A DNA stretch of 64,000 bases. It comes from Vanilla planifolia (taxonomy: Eukaryota; Streptophyta; Magnoliopsida; Asparagales; Orchidaceae). Under the pieces are notes generated by a model that saw only the letters and a list, made by a program, of their open reading frames with translations, was not told the DNA's origin and ran no database searches. The position numbers were made by a program, and so were the translations under genes. Below, piece by piece: positions 51,400 through 64,000 of the stretch. The stretch's first letter is position 1. Every line of letters starts with the position of its first letter. The DNA is taken from contig CM043868.1 in assembly GCA_023846275.1 (NCBI GenBank), positions 9,257,653 through 9,321,652 on the forward strand, given 5' to 3'.

Positions 51400-54300
51400 T
51401 GATGTTGTCATGTGTTAATGGATGCTATTTCCCTTGTTGAGTTCCCATGTATTTCCAGATAGAATAAGAAAGCTTACAATTTTATGGTAAAAATAATGTA
51501 TTGATCTTCTAATTAGTTCGCCTCACTTGTTTGGGTCTTTATTGAAATTAAGTTCAACACATAGGCTTTTACAATTTGCCTATCTTAAAAGGTTATGATA
51601 TTTCTTTCTTCTTCTAGATTAAGAATTATGTTGGCGCATAGATCAATTCATTGGTGATGAAAAAGAAAACATCACAATATGAAGTAAAACTCTAAAAATA
51701 TTAATGGTGATTTAAATGGTTATAACTATTATAACACATTTTAGTTTATGTTCATAACTAGTATATAACACATGCCTAATCCCTTTTGCAAGGCAATATT
51801 TTTAAAGACCTTAATTATTTGATTTGACAAAAACTTTAAATAACAAAATAAAACATTATATGATATTTTCACTAAAATAAATTGACATGGATGTCATTAA
51901 AATTTATGTAATATCAAGACATTGATCAATTGAAAATTTACAATAAGAATAAAAAAACTATAGAGATATCATCTAACTATGTTAAGAAAAATATATATAA
52001 ATTTTCTATAGTTTTGAAATATGGCTTTTTAATATTTTCCAAAATGATAATTAATTAAAGAACCACATAAACTTATCTATTCGGTGTCATCATTATGTAA
52101 GAAATATTTGTATTTGTAGAATTTAAGACTTGCCACTTATGAGAAAGTGTTAACCATAGTGGATATATTTGTCAAACATGACTACCTAGTTGGCTGCTTA
52201 AGAGGAATTGAGATCTCTAAGCACCTAAAGGTTGATGAAGTTGTTGAGGCATCAAGATGCTCGCCTTGAATAGTTTACTCTATAAAGTCTTAAGCTAGGA
52301 TCATGGGTGGTGAAAGGCATGGTATGGCCTTGTGACATTAATTGCTCAAGTAGATTTGATCCATGATCACAAAAACAAGTGTAGAACCTTCACCATCTTT
52401 TAGATCCATTGTTCCTTTTAGGAAGTTAGTTCTCTAAAGAAAAAATGGTACTTATGTAAAAAAATAGCTCTCTTTTGAAACTAATTGCTAAACATCAAGT
52501 TTTGTAGACAATCAACGAAATTTAAAAGAAAATTAGCAAAAACTTTCCTACAGGTATCATTGCCTTTCCTATTTTATCACCAAATGTTATTTACATAACT
52601 TCCATTTGTACATCCATTCTTAAAAACTAGGCCCAATACAAATATAAATTGTATAATATGTAGCTATCAAAGGTATTTTGTTAGTTATTCATTAAAAAAA
52701 TATTGACACTTCTAGCTACAATTCCCCAAGTACAACAATTAAATTAAAATTGATTATTGTGATAATTCTATCATAACTAATAACAAAATGTATACATCTC
52801 AAATGTTTTCTAAAACAAACCACTAATAAAACTATAGAAATAATCATTTATTCTTAAACTTTTTTTATTGAAAATTTCAAAAATTATCATAAATTAGCTA
52901 GCTTATATAGAAATACTCAAGTAGTCTTATTAATTATTAACATTTCATAATCAGATCACCATCTAAAAATCACAAAAATTAAAATAAGAAGATAGACACA
53001 TAGCATCACAACACAAAAGATCGATAAAAAAACCTTGTAAGATAAAACCAAATTTGAGAGAAGCCCAAGAATAAGGATTGGCTTTCAAAAACCTTAGAGT
53101 GACAAAAAATAAAATCCTTGATGGATAAAGGAGACTTATTGCCACTTAACAACTTAGTAGATAAGAGATTGCCAAGATTCATAAAGAAATATCTTTGTTC
53201 CATGAGTAGAATTTTTTATTAACAAAAATATGTTATAAAATAAAGTTGTGTTATTAAAGAAAAATTTGAGATACAATGTTGGCAAAATAAGGTGGATGAA
53301 AGTATGACAATGCTGTGAAGAAAACAAAGCACTAGAGAAGAGTACTACTAAAAAAGAGTTTCGAGTGAAACAATTGTTAAAGTAAAACTAGAATTGAATG
53401 ATGCTATTGGATTCATTAGGCACTTTTAGAGAGCACTATCATGAAACCCTAGTAAGAGTGAATAAGGTTGTGATTAATATGATGGTGGCAAGGATGGAAT
53501 AGTTACACTTGATAGACCAGATGGCCTTTCAAAATGTGGTTGGGTTATTAATGTTAATGTTAATAAAGAAAAATTTAATACTCATTTGCTAATTAAGGTA
53601 GAGAGATACCATATTTTAGCAAAGAGGGCATTGACAATTTCATGTGACTTGTATCAATACTACAAAATAGCACTCAAATAGGATATGTTTCTACTCATTA
53701 TCATCAACATAAGAGACTATATTCCAACGCTTGTATAAAATAAATCTTCATCACATAAATTGCACCCAAATGGGACCATCATAGACGGAAGCTTTTGTTT
53801 TGCTTGTCTGTCTTCGCCTACAATCAAGATGTTGATTTAATTTCTTGCGTAAAAACAATCCTTCTCTCACTATATGCTCAACTTCTTTCACTCGTGTTCC
53901 ATATTATGGACATTATATCTTTGTTATTTATGGTATATGTGATTGCTTACACATAGGATAAAACAAATAAAAACTATTTAGATATAGGATAAAACAAATA
54001 TAAACTCTTTGGATAAATAAATGAATAAATAGAAGAAGATAATTTTAATGGGTAATGATAGATGATTCATTCTCAAAAAATACAAAAATATACCATATAT
54101 CTTATCTCAAAATTAGTTAACAATGAAAGCAAATCCAAAAGCTTGAAGTAAGTGATAATGGCTAACCATTATGGTTTCTTTGAGAAATACCCCTTTTTCA
54201 TGGGATGCATAACTGTTCTTCTTTTAATAAATAAAATAATTAAGGTTTAGAATATGGTCTATTATGTTTGTCATTAACTTTGTGCTTCATCAACTTTTAG

Positions 54301-54600
54301 TTTTTTCTATTTTGCTTAATAAATGAATCCTTATCTCTCTTACTTCCTCCTTTTTATTTCATAAATGAAGAAAATTAGGAATATTAATTTAGCTACCCTA
54401 GGTCATGACGATGTCCATTCTTTCTAATATGGCTAAACTAACTTGAGAAAGAAATTAAACAATGATAATACCTCTCCTTCTTCGTCCAGCCTTTCTTCTT
54501 CCTCGGGTAACAACAAACCAAACTCTTTTTTACATAATTGTTTATATGCCATTCATACTCTTTCATAAACGTCTTTTCCCTTATCATCATGTATAAGGAA
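51400..54600. repeat. D block, fourth copy
   Basis: PLR 3'UTR and downstream DNA, matching 12035-15050 and 15257-18345 base by base with few changes. It is fused to exon 2 by the deletion at 51397. No gene is seen. Confidence 0.85.
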
Positions 54601-54789
54601 TAAGCCAATCATTGGCTTTGTTGCTGCACAATCAAACCCTAATTATATTGCCATAATTAGGTTATGGGTTTCAAAAATCAATTTAAGTTTAGAGATATTT
54701 AAGACTTTCAAATTAAGGGGGGTTAAGAAATTATCTATATTAGTTAATAAAAAAATTAGTTTTTTCACTCATATTAATTTGACTAAAAA

Positions 54790-55640
54790 AACTTGAAATG
54801 TTAAAGTTTATTACGAAAATTTCTATTTTCACACTCATTCTACTCTCATATTAGCTCTTGTCATTCCCATTTATCCCTTGGTTATCATCTTCTTCTCTCT
54901 AACAATTTTTCTTATTTTATCAATCAATTTGCTATAATGTTTCTTTTCCTTATTACTAATTGTCACATCTCTCTTACCATTCATTCTCTTTCCTTTTTCA
55001 CTCCAATTGAAAACAAGGATCCATAAAATTAATTATTTTATCTCTCTATGAGTAGTCCCTTAAGTTGTCACTAATCTTCTTTTAGGGATGCCATTACCAA
55101 GATAAAAATAATGTTTCCTCTTTCTTTGGTCATTTCATCTTACGAGTCATTGTCGTTCTTGTTGTCTTTAGTAATAATAGTGTCCCCTCTTTAGTCTTGA
55201 TTATGTTGTCACTAAAATTACAAGACATTGTAAACATTGTCAAGATTTGCAAGCACAACCACCCATGGTGGGATCATCTTCTCACCTTTGGTGACTTTAA
55301 TTGTTAACAAAGTTATGTTATTAATTACTACTTTCATCTATTTTTTTCATTATAAACATAGGTATTTATATAAACCATTTTGTTGGTATAGATTAATAAT
55401 ATATTTAACAAGGATATCTTAATCCTTAATGTAGCTAAATATGCATTAAACAATATAAGATGATATTTTATGAGATAAAGTGTTCTTACTTAAATGCAAT
55501 ATCTTGATTTATTTTATTTTATTGTAGATGAAATTACTTAAGGATTTTGTGAAAGCTTAGATTAGAGAACATTATAGGTCTAATAAAAATTATATAATTT
55601 GTTTGGTTTAATAATATTATATAATAATTACTTTCTATAT
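54790..55640. repeat. A block, fifth copy (shortened)
   Basis: This matches 18560-19397 and then stops and continues directly as C block. Relative to unit 1 it lacks the rest of A and the 20226-22715 remnant. The 79-codon frame is broken here. Confidence 0.7.
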
Positions 55641-58600
55641 GATAGGGAGCATTATTCATTTTGGACAACATATCATGAACATGATTAAGTTTGGGCATCA
55701 TAACACCTAGTTTGAATTTCTTACTAGGGATGGGTTTTATTTCATCTAAAGATTTGATAAAAAAAAGGTTTAGTATTAAAGAGTTTAGTGTGACACTTGA
55801 TTACCCTACTTTTATTGCATTTTGTCATCTTTTTTGTTGATATGTATGACTTTTTTAAATGACGGGTGTGTCGATACTACCTCATCACTACACCTTTTGA
55901 ATGCAATGTTTGTCATTTTTAGTACTAATACTTTTGTTGCATTTTATAGCTCGATTATATTTTCACATCTTTTTTATATAATTTGAGCCAAAGTCACTAT
56001 ATGAAATGTTTAATAGGATTATGGATTTTTCTTATTGAGTAAGATTGCTTTGTATGATTTGTAAGTTCATATAAATCAAGAATTGCAAATAGTTCTTGTT
56101 GTGAATCTATATTTCCCTTGCCAATTTCTCTTAAATCCCACCACATTTCTTTATTTCCTATTTCTTACCATCAAACAAGTTTTAACCATTGCATAAATGT
56201 TTGGTTTATACCTTGGAATCAGTGTTTCTCTTATTGTTAAAAATAAAATAAAATTGAAGTCATGTTAGTAAATGCTTAAACATTAATTCAATAGCTTTAG
56301 GTTGAAATTTGCAAGTCCTTAACATATGTTAAGCTAACCCAATTTTTTTTAATGTCATTTAATTAGTGATTTGAGTTGGTTTATATCTTTAATTTCAAAG
56401 AAAAATTGATTTTCTTGTTGCTAGAAACAATAAAGCGTTTAATATCTTGCATATCTACTTCCTAGAATGTCTTGGTTAACAACACAACTTAATAAGAATC
56501 CAATCAAATGTACCTTCAAACTTATAATCTAGTTTTTTAAATAGGCTTATAATCCTAATCTAGAATTATCCTTTATAAGTTGTAGGGATTTTAAAGTCCA
56601 TGCTGATCACCTTAAAACTTACTAAACTTAAAATTTTGTTGAAGTTATTATTTTGAAAATTTGACAAAGCTTTGGATTCTAATTAAACAAGTAAAATAGT
56701 TTTAAAAATCTAAAAGTGTCTATTTCATTTTTCAAACTTTCAAAATTTATAAGCTCACTAAATTGCAAGTTGTAAACTTGAAAAAAAGCCATTATTTAGT
56801 CAATTTTGAGCACAGTAAGTGTGTCGAACTCCCCTAGTTAGCATTGACAAATTAAATCGATCATGTGTCATATCAAGTCGATATCAACATCTTTGGTTGA
56901 GTGTCATTGAACCTTATAATCTCATTAATATCCCATGAATCAGATAGAATAACATAATAAAATATAGATTCTTTTAGAGGTTTGTTCACCCAAGACATTT
57001 AAACAATAACCAAACTAATGAATGAAAATTTTTCAATAACTCACACCCCTTGAAACATCGATGAACTAAACAATGAGTCACGCATCAAACTACAATAATT
57101 CTAATGATGACGAAGTGAGAGAGTGAAATAATAAGGATAAGAGAGTTCACACACTTGCCAATCTATTTTTTTAAGCCCTAAAGAATAACACCAACTATTT
57201 AGGAAGAAGAAAAAAGAGATAAAAAAATATCATTATAGTTGACTTTACAAGAACATCTATAATACTCACCAACACATTAATGTATGAGTTCTTATTTGTG
57301 ATAGTATTGGTCTTTCAGAGATGTTTTGGTAATTGCTTAAAGGTCATGGATCATTACTTTGATAAGCATAATATAATTGGACACCATCAAGTCAAGTTTT
57401 GTCAATATGAGTTAGAAGGGTGATGAAGTTATGAAAGATGAAAGGACATTTGTTGAAATTTTTTTTGCTAAGAATTAAATAGTTACAAGAACTTCTAATG
57501 AAACAATATCATCCATTAACTTATAGACCTAAGCAAGGCATGAGCAATGTACAAGAGATTGCAAACTATATAAGAAGGTCACAAGGTAAACCTACAATTT
57601 CTCACTCAATGTTTGTAACCATGTGACGAACATTATGAGCACCTTTTAAAACTCCATCCCATGATAAAGTTAAGGCCATTATAGAAGTTATTACTTAGCA
57701 ATAATTTTGTGGATTAGTGTGTAATTGTGAGAGGAAAGAACATTATGAATAATATTGTTCAAATCAAGATATCTTACCTTACTAATTGAACTTATTAGTG
57801 AAAAAAACTTGTTCTTCCCTTGTGGATCACATTAAAAAAAGAAAAGATACTGATGTTGAGGATGACTTAAAATATCTCTAAGAGCCTAGTAACTTTAATC
57901 CCTATGCATGAGTTTTTATCAAAATCAGTCTAATAGAATTGAGAATATATTAATTTTTCCTTAAACTCACTGTGATAATAATGAGAGAATGATAAGGTTA
58001 TTGTGGAGGATGAGTTGAATTCTACTAACAAGTGTCAGAATTATCTTTGAGATTTAAGAAGATTATTCTAAAACTACATAAGAGAGATTATAGATTACAT
58101 TTTAAAATAATAAATATATAACTGAATGAAAATATCATGATATTCTTCTAAATGAATGCAACTAATTTTTTGTAGAAACGATATATTTTATATTTTTTAT
58201 TTTTTCCTCTAACAATTTAGTCTTGTTTATAGTATCACTTGAGATTTTTCTAAAGTACTGAATTTATCATCATCACCACCACCATTATGCCTCAATCTTT
58301 ACTAGAAATACAACTTCCAACATTACCATGAGATTCATTAAATGTTGCTACCTTTAACAATTCATATATTTTTTCTATACAATTTGAACAATATAGAAGA
58401 TTTAATTTTGTCATATTGGTTATAAGACATTTTCTTATCAAACATGTTAGATGCATCTTTTATTATTGCTTAGAGATTACCATCAACAAATCTTTTGGAA
58501 TGGGAGGATCCATTATTTTTTAATGAGTCATTTGATCTCTAAGATACATCATCACCAAATTGTTAACAACCTCTCACCAAAATTGCAAGAGACCTCCTAG

Positions 58601-59660
58601 TAGATAGTGGCAAAACCATCTTCTATTTTATGATAGGCAAAGGCATGATTTTGATAGTCCAACTTCTAGTCAAAATTGTGTTAGTATCAAAGAATTCATT
58701 TGTCGTCTTAGTTTTGTCATTCGATGTTCAAATTATTAAGTTATTTTTAGTGACATGATATTGTCAATAAAAAATGTCCTAGACATTAGCCTTTATCAAA
58801 GATAGAGTTCTACACTCTCTTCAGAGATAAATAAGAGATTATACTTATGACATGCCTCTTCAACTAATCATTAAAGACAAGTTTTTTTATAGATCATGAT
58901 AGTTGACACTATGAACACAAGCTACTCAATGATATGACTTTTGATACCAATGCTTATTATTTTTAGAAACTATACTTTTGAATCTTTTGTGATTTGATCA
59001 TGCATTTGTACTTATGTATATATTTTATACCTTGAGCCATCCTGAGATAGACCCAATGGATAAGAATATGTCAAGATTAAGGTGGGTTAACTTATATAGT
59101 TTTTAGATTCACGTTGATAATGTTATATAATCAAATCATCATATCATATGATTAGAGGAAACATTGTTAATTCGATTGTTATGTCCATCATTTTGGGGTG
59201 GTTAGTTATCGTCAACTACTCTACCAAATTACAAAGCTAACCTATGAAATTTGCTATAGACTACACTTGGAAATCTCCTAATCTAATTTAGTCATTAGTT
59301 CAAACCACCCTAGGTAGTTAGGTCAAACAGAGTAACCGATCTTACTATTTTTTAGTTACATGAGAGTCCACTTTTTGTTGCTCTTATCCCATTCTATATT
59401 TTCCCTATAGAAGCATGTGTTTTGATTATTTGAAAATGATATGGAATCATTTCAACAAAGAAATAGATTAACTCGATGCTTTGGTGAAGATCATGTAAGT
59501 CTCTTCCTACCCTCATTGCATGATTCGAGTGAGTTATCCAAAAGCTTGCATATTTGCTTAGAGTATTGCAACAAAGATCATAGTGTAGCACTAAGTTTTC
59601 ATGATGAGAGGTATCTTGGCTCCTCTTTACTTCACTCCTTTCCTTGTTTGGTAAACTAGT
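55641..59660. repeat. C block, unit 2
   Basis: This matches 22716-26640 through nearly all of its length. Short ORFs at 59441-59659 and 59394-59591 (minus) are not supported by the other copy. No gene is seen. Confidence 0.75.
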
Positions 59661-59793
59661 TATTTGTATTAATGATATAAGTGTTGTTCTCTAGAACTTT
59701 AGCATGATCATTTAACTTATTGTTTTAGATAATTAAAATTTGTTCATGATTAAATATTTAAGCATAGTTAAATAGCTTTAGATTGAGATTTGA

Positions 59794-59954
59794 AAGTATA
59801 TGAACAACGAGTTGTTATGTGACATTACTAGCATGTCTTCTATGAAGGTTGTTTGACAAATTTTGAGATAGGGGATTTGGGGGAGGAGGCTTCGAATCTA
59901 TATCCTGAGGTTGCATATACTCAAGTTAAGGGTTATTTGAAGCATTATTTGTGA
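59794..59954 (+). pseudogene. PLR terminal-exon relic
   Basis: An exon 4 equivalent. It keeps HVFYEGCLTNFEIGDLGEEASN and ends HYL before a stop at 59952-59954. In-frame TGA (59820-59822) and TAG (59829-59831) interrupt it, and the splice acceptor and exons 1-3 are missing. The spelling of exon and flank places it with the 29118-29281 copy, so it is the unit 2 counterpart of that older pseudogene. Confidence 0.9.
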
Positions 59955-61405
59955 ACTTCTTTCTAAAACTTAGTGATGATGTCATGTGTTAATGGGTGCT
60001 TTTTTGCTTGTTAAGTTCCAATGTGTTTTGAGTCATAATAAGTGAACTTGAAGTACTATAGTAAAAACAATGCATTAAGTTTCTGATTAGTTTGTCGCTA
60101 TTGTTTGGGTCTACATTGAATCTAAGTTCAACTCATAGGCCTTTTCAATTTTCTTAACCTCAAAAGTTATGATATTTCTTTCTTCTTCTAGATTAAGAAT
60201 TATGTTAGTATGTAGATAAATTCATGGGTGATGAAAAATCGGACATAATATGAAGTAAAAAAGTGAGGTGTCTAAGCTTAAAAAGACTCATAGAGTTGTT
60301 GAGGTCTTAAGATGGTGGCCTCAAATAGTTGACTCTAGAAAGTCTTAAGATAGGATCATGGGTGTTAGAAGCATGGTATGGTCTTGAGATATTAATTGCT
60401 TGAGTGGATTCAATCCGTGATCTCAAAAGCAAGGTTGTAACCTTCGTCATGATTTAAGTACTTCATAGATCCTTTGTTCATTTATGAAGTTAGTTTTCTA
60501 GAAGATAAATGGTATTTATGGAAAAAAATTGTTCTCTATTGAAGCTGATTGCTAAGCCTCAAATTTTAGAGACAATCAACCACATGCAAAAGTAAATTAA
60601 TAAAACATTTCTTCCAAATATCATTGCCTCTCCTACTTTATCGCCAAATGTTGTTTGCACAACTTCCACTTGTATATCCAATCTCGTAAACTTGATAGAA
60701 TTCCAATCTAGATTGTATAACATATATCTATCAAAGACACTTTGTTATCTTGCATTTAAAACAATATTGACACTTTTATTTACAATTCCCCAACTACAAA
60801 AATTAAATCGATTATTGTTGTAATTCTATCATAACTAACAACAAATGCGTACATCTCAATTATTTTTTGAGACAACCACTAATAAGATAATCACAATGAT
60901 AATGTATTCTTAAATTTTTTTATTAAAAATTTCAAAAATTATCATAAATTAGGTAGCTTATATAGAAATAATAAACTAGTCATAATAATTATTAACATTT
61001 CATAATCAAATCACCTTCTAAAGACCACAAAAATTAAAATAAGAAGATAAACATGATAGAATCACAACACAAATGATTGTTGTGGAAACCGTGTAAGAAG
61101 GTAAAACAAAATTTGAGAGAAGCCCGAGAAGGGGGATAGCCATTGAAAAACCTTGGAGTGACTAGAAACTAAAATCCTTAGTAGATCAGGGAGACTTGTT
61201 GCAAACACTTAGCAACATAATAGATAAGTGATTGCAAAGATTCAAGAAGAAATGTCTTTGATCTATAAGTAGAGGAGTTCTTTATTAACAAAAACAAGTT
61301 ATAGAATAACGTTAAGGTTTTAAAACAAAAATTGGAGATGCAATGTTGTCAAACTAAGGTGAATGAAAGTACAACAATGACGTGAAGAAAAAAAAATGCA
61401 CTAGA

Positions 61406-61470
<65 letters not shown>

Positions 61471-62315
61471 GAGTTTTGAGTGAAACAATAGTTAAAGTAA
61501 AACAGGAGTTGAACAATGCTATTAAATTCATTAGGTGAAGAAATGTCATGAACCCAAAGCAAGAATGAATAAGGTTGTCATTGATGTGGTGGTGGCAAGG
61601 ATGGAAGAATTATACTTGACGGACATAATGAACTTCCAAAATATGATTGGGTTATTAACGTTATTGTTAATCAAGAGGAATTTATTACACATTTTCTAAA
61701 TAAGATATAGACATACACGCTTAGCAAAGAGGACATTGGCAATTTGATGTGACTTGCATCTGCACACCACATTAAATTGGTTCAAATAGGATGTGTTTGT
61801 GCTCATTATAATCAATATGAAACCCTTATTTCAACACTAGTATAAAATAAGCCTTCATCTTATAAATTGCACCCAAATGGGAACATCCTTAAGAAAATAG
61901 TTTATTTCACTTTTCCTACACCTATAATCAAGATGTTGATGTAATTTCTTGTGTGTAAAAAAATAATTCTTCTTTTACTATATGCTCAACTTCTTACACT
62001 CGCCTCCCTTATTATGGACACTATATCTTTGTTATTTGTGATTGACTGTACATAGGATATAATAAAGATAAACTCAATTGATAAATGAATAGAAGAAGAT
62101 AATTTCAATGGATAATGATAGATGACACATTCTCAAAAAGTACAACAATATGTCATACATCTTATTTAACAATTATTTCACAATGAGAAAAATCCCAAAA
62201 GTGTGAAGTAGGTGATAATGGCTAACCATTACGGTTTCTCTAAGAAATATCCTTTTTTCGTTGGATAAATGACTACTCTTCTTTTAACGAATAGAACAAT
62301 TAGGGTTGAGAATAT
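59955..62315. repeat. D block, fifth copy
   Basis: PLR downstream DNA, closest to 29282-31600. It is interrupted at 62315 by the LTR element that runs to the window end. No gene is seen. Confidence 0.8.
61406..61468. repeat. AAT microsatellite (about 21 units)
   Basis: Expanded relative to the paralogous nine-unit array at 30724-30752. On the minus strand it reads as a run of leucine codons, which gives a spurious ORF. Confidence 0.95.
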
Positions 62316-64000
62316 TGTTACACCCCATTTTTTCCTAGGCTGATTTTTGGCATAAATTTTTTTTTTTTACATATAGACAGCTCAGATCGTCCCATACCAA
62401 CCTGAGTAGCCTACGAAAAACATGGGATATAACACATCATTACACACCTACTTTCCTTAACAATGTGGATCCCATCTCCCGGGTACACCGTCAAATCAGG
62501 TTCATGACTCCTGAATTAACAGATGGACTCGCGCAATGTTACTCCTACTAGACCCCATACTCCTAACCCATACCGGTAGGAGAACCGATCTAATAGAAGT
62601 CTGAATCCCCACGGTTAAGTTCCATAGTCATGTAATGACCTCACCATCAAAAATAAGATACATAACATCCACAGATAAAATATGGCACTCCACACACTAT
62701 ACCACCAAGACAATAAAGTAAAACAGTGAATGGAAACTACATCACAAGAATAAGATCCAAGTCCAACAAATACAATATTATCCAACTAGATACATAAGTC
62801 AGAATCACCCTCACATATTACATGACATAAGAATAACAGTCTCCCTGAATACATCCAATAGTATCAATCACACTAACCAAAATGTCTCAGAAAATCACAC
62901 ATCAGATATCCTCCACTAGCCTGCTGACCACGATCCCACCTAATCTGGGTGGCGTCAAGGCTGTCGAGCCGCTGGAAAAATATAGATAATAAAGGAGTGA
63001 GCTACGCCCAGTAGGAAAGACAGCTAGTAAAAACTCACATGCAAGAGAAGGATAATAGCAAGAGTATAGGAATACAGCATAACAATATAGGGTGGGAAGG
63101 CACTCTCAGTCCCAGACTCTGACCAACCACAGTCACCCCCAGTCACACCAGAGTAGCTCTCCTCTGTGCTCCCAGGCAGCATGCCAGCGGGACACGCCCA
63201 TCTCTGCGCATGCATGGCGCCTAGGCAAAGCATGCCAGCAGGACACGCCCATCTCTACGCACGCATCACAACGCCTAGCACCCTACACCGCAGCGTCTAT
63301 CGTCAATCAATCTTCTGGAGACTATAGACAGAACCAGTCACATAGATCTCTAGCCAACGTGAGACACCCCTGCCACCCTCAGGCACGCAGGCCTACACAC
63401 TTGGCTAGCCACGGCGAGTCACCCCTGCCACTGCCACTCTCAGGCGCGCAGGCCTACACTCATGGACCAGAAGAGATCGACTCAACCACCGTCCCAAGAA
63501 GTCCTCTCCCACAATTTCCATAGAAGCTCACGCCCCTACAGTCATTGCCAAGCTCTAACTCCAAGATTCGGCAACATGTGTCCAGATACAACAAGGCGCA
63601 TACCAGTCCACATGTATATTGTGGAAGCTAAGTCTGTACTGCACAGTTACCTACCACAACTACCCTAAAACATCATATAGGGCCTATAGTAGTCCGGTCC
63701 AATATGCCAATCCATGAAATATGCCAACACTGAGTAAACTGACTCAATCCATGTCATTGCCATCCAAGCAACACAAACTGTACCAAAATTCTGACTATTC
63801 TGGTAACACCCAAGTGTCATACTTCCTTCCAACTAATCCAGCTGCACTGAATTTATGGGTAATTTCCAACAGTCAATTTCAACTTGGCTACGTGATTTCT
63901 AAAAATCACCTTTTTCTCAATTCAGGAAATTTTTAAATTCAAAAAAATCAATTTCCGCCATTTATCCATTTTCCGAAATTCGGAATAAATTTCCAAATAA
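62316..64000 (-). mobile_element. LTR of a Ty3/Gypsy-like element, cut by the window end
   Basis: The D block homology stops at AATAT (62311-62315), and a sharp change to GC-richer DNA begins TGTTACACCCC, a typical terminus of plant Gypsy LTRs (its complement, GGGGTGTAACA, is a typical 3' end). The minus-strand reading of about 62950-63030 (TAGCTCACTCCTTTATT then CCAG) resembles the conserved LTR stretch of Del/Tekay elements from memory, so I orient it on the minus strand. At least 1.68 kb lies in the window without a primer site or pol. The 143-codon frame at 63092-63523 is low-complexity, caused by the internal repeats, and is not a gene. Confidence 0.55.
63179..63281. repeat. 51-bp tandem repeat inside the LTR
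   Basis: GCATGCCAGCGGGACACGCC at 63179 and GCATGCCAGCAGGACACGCC at 63230 begin two successive 51-bp units. A second, looser repeat (CACCCCTGCCAC ... CGCAGGCCTACAC) lies at about 63364 and 63418. Confidence 0.85.

Noticed and set aside
58590-58640. LVDSG-like reading (protease motif) in the C block
   Set aside because: A single short motif in a frame with stops on both sides, and changed in the paralog near 25560. It is too weak to call a retroviral-type protease.
61349-61549. Minus-strand ORF with a long leucine run
   Set aside because: It is produced by the AAT microsatellite and is not conserved at 30724.
63092-63523. 143-codon ORF rich in His, Pro and Ser
   Set aside because: It lies in an LTR and its composition comes from the 51-bp tandem repeats. 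There is no domain and no codon-level evidence.
1-64000. tRNA, rRNA or CRISPR-like arrays
   Set aside because: I looked for these and saw none. The spaced repeats present are microsatellites, LTR arrays or segmental duplicates.

Overview
The window is a stretch of AT-rich nuclear DNA from a land plant, most likely a flowering plant. The evidence is a split gene with GT-AG introns and a TATA box for a lignan-pathway reductase, a plant-type L1 LINE with a CCHC ORF1 and a zf-RVT C-terminus, and several LTR-retrotransposon remnants with tRNA-Met-like primer sites. I cannot name the species. No tRNA, rRNA or CRISPR array was recognised. Only one host gene looks intact: a four-exon pinoresinol-lariciresinol reductase (PLR) gene on the + strand at 9696-12017, predicted to make a 321-residue NADPH-dependent enzyme.

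The architecture is the main story. Almost all of the window is one segment of roughly 34 kb present twice in direct orientation. Unit 1 runs from base 1 to about 34239 and unit 2 from about 34240 to 62315. Each unit has the order A (a short-ORF region plus part of an old LTR), B (a decayed minus-strand LTR element), a PLR locus, D (PLR downstream DNA), a second A, C (anonymous repeat DNA), a second and older PLR fragment, and a second D. Unit 1 holds the intact PLR (9696-12017) and a decayed fragment (28842-29281). Unit 2 holds a PLR truncated by an exon 2-to-3'UTR deletion (49326-51399) and a terminal-exon relic (59794-59954). Smaller tandem duplications lie inside unit 1. A 3221-bp one created an extra terminal PLR exon at 15076-15239, and a 1983-bp one spans 31029-34960.

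Unit 2 also carries a nested insertion at 36980-43906. A TG...CA element with a 5-bp target duplication (GGCTT), best read as a solo LTR of about 1.8 kb, sits inside the left LTR of the old B element. That solo LTR is itself interrupted by a nearly complete L1-type LINE (37933-43039) with a 12-bp target duplication, a poly(A) tail and two ORFs. ORF2 is broken only by two in-frame TAG codons. The unoccupied copy of the solo-LTR site survives in unit 1 at 2734-2738, so the order of events can be read directly. From 62316 to the window end a different, GC-richer LTR element begins.

The PLR gene would act in the cytosol, reducing pinoresinol to lariciresinol and then secoisolariciresinol in lignan synthesis. 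The surrounding copies are products of tandem duplication followed by decay. The LINE proteins would act together on the LINE RNA (ORF1 binding RNA, ORF2 nicking and reverse transcribing), but this copy should not make full ORF2 without stop-codon readthrough.
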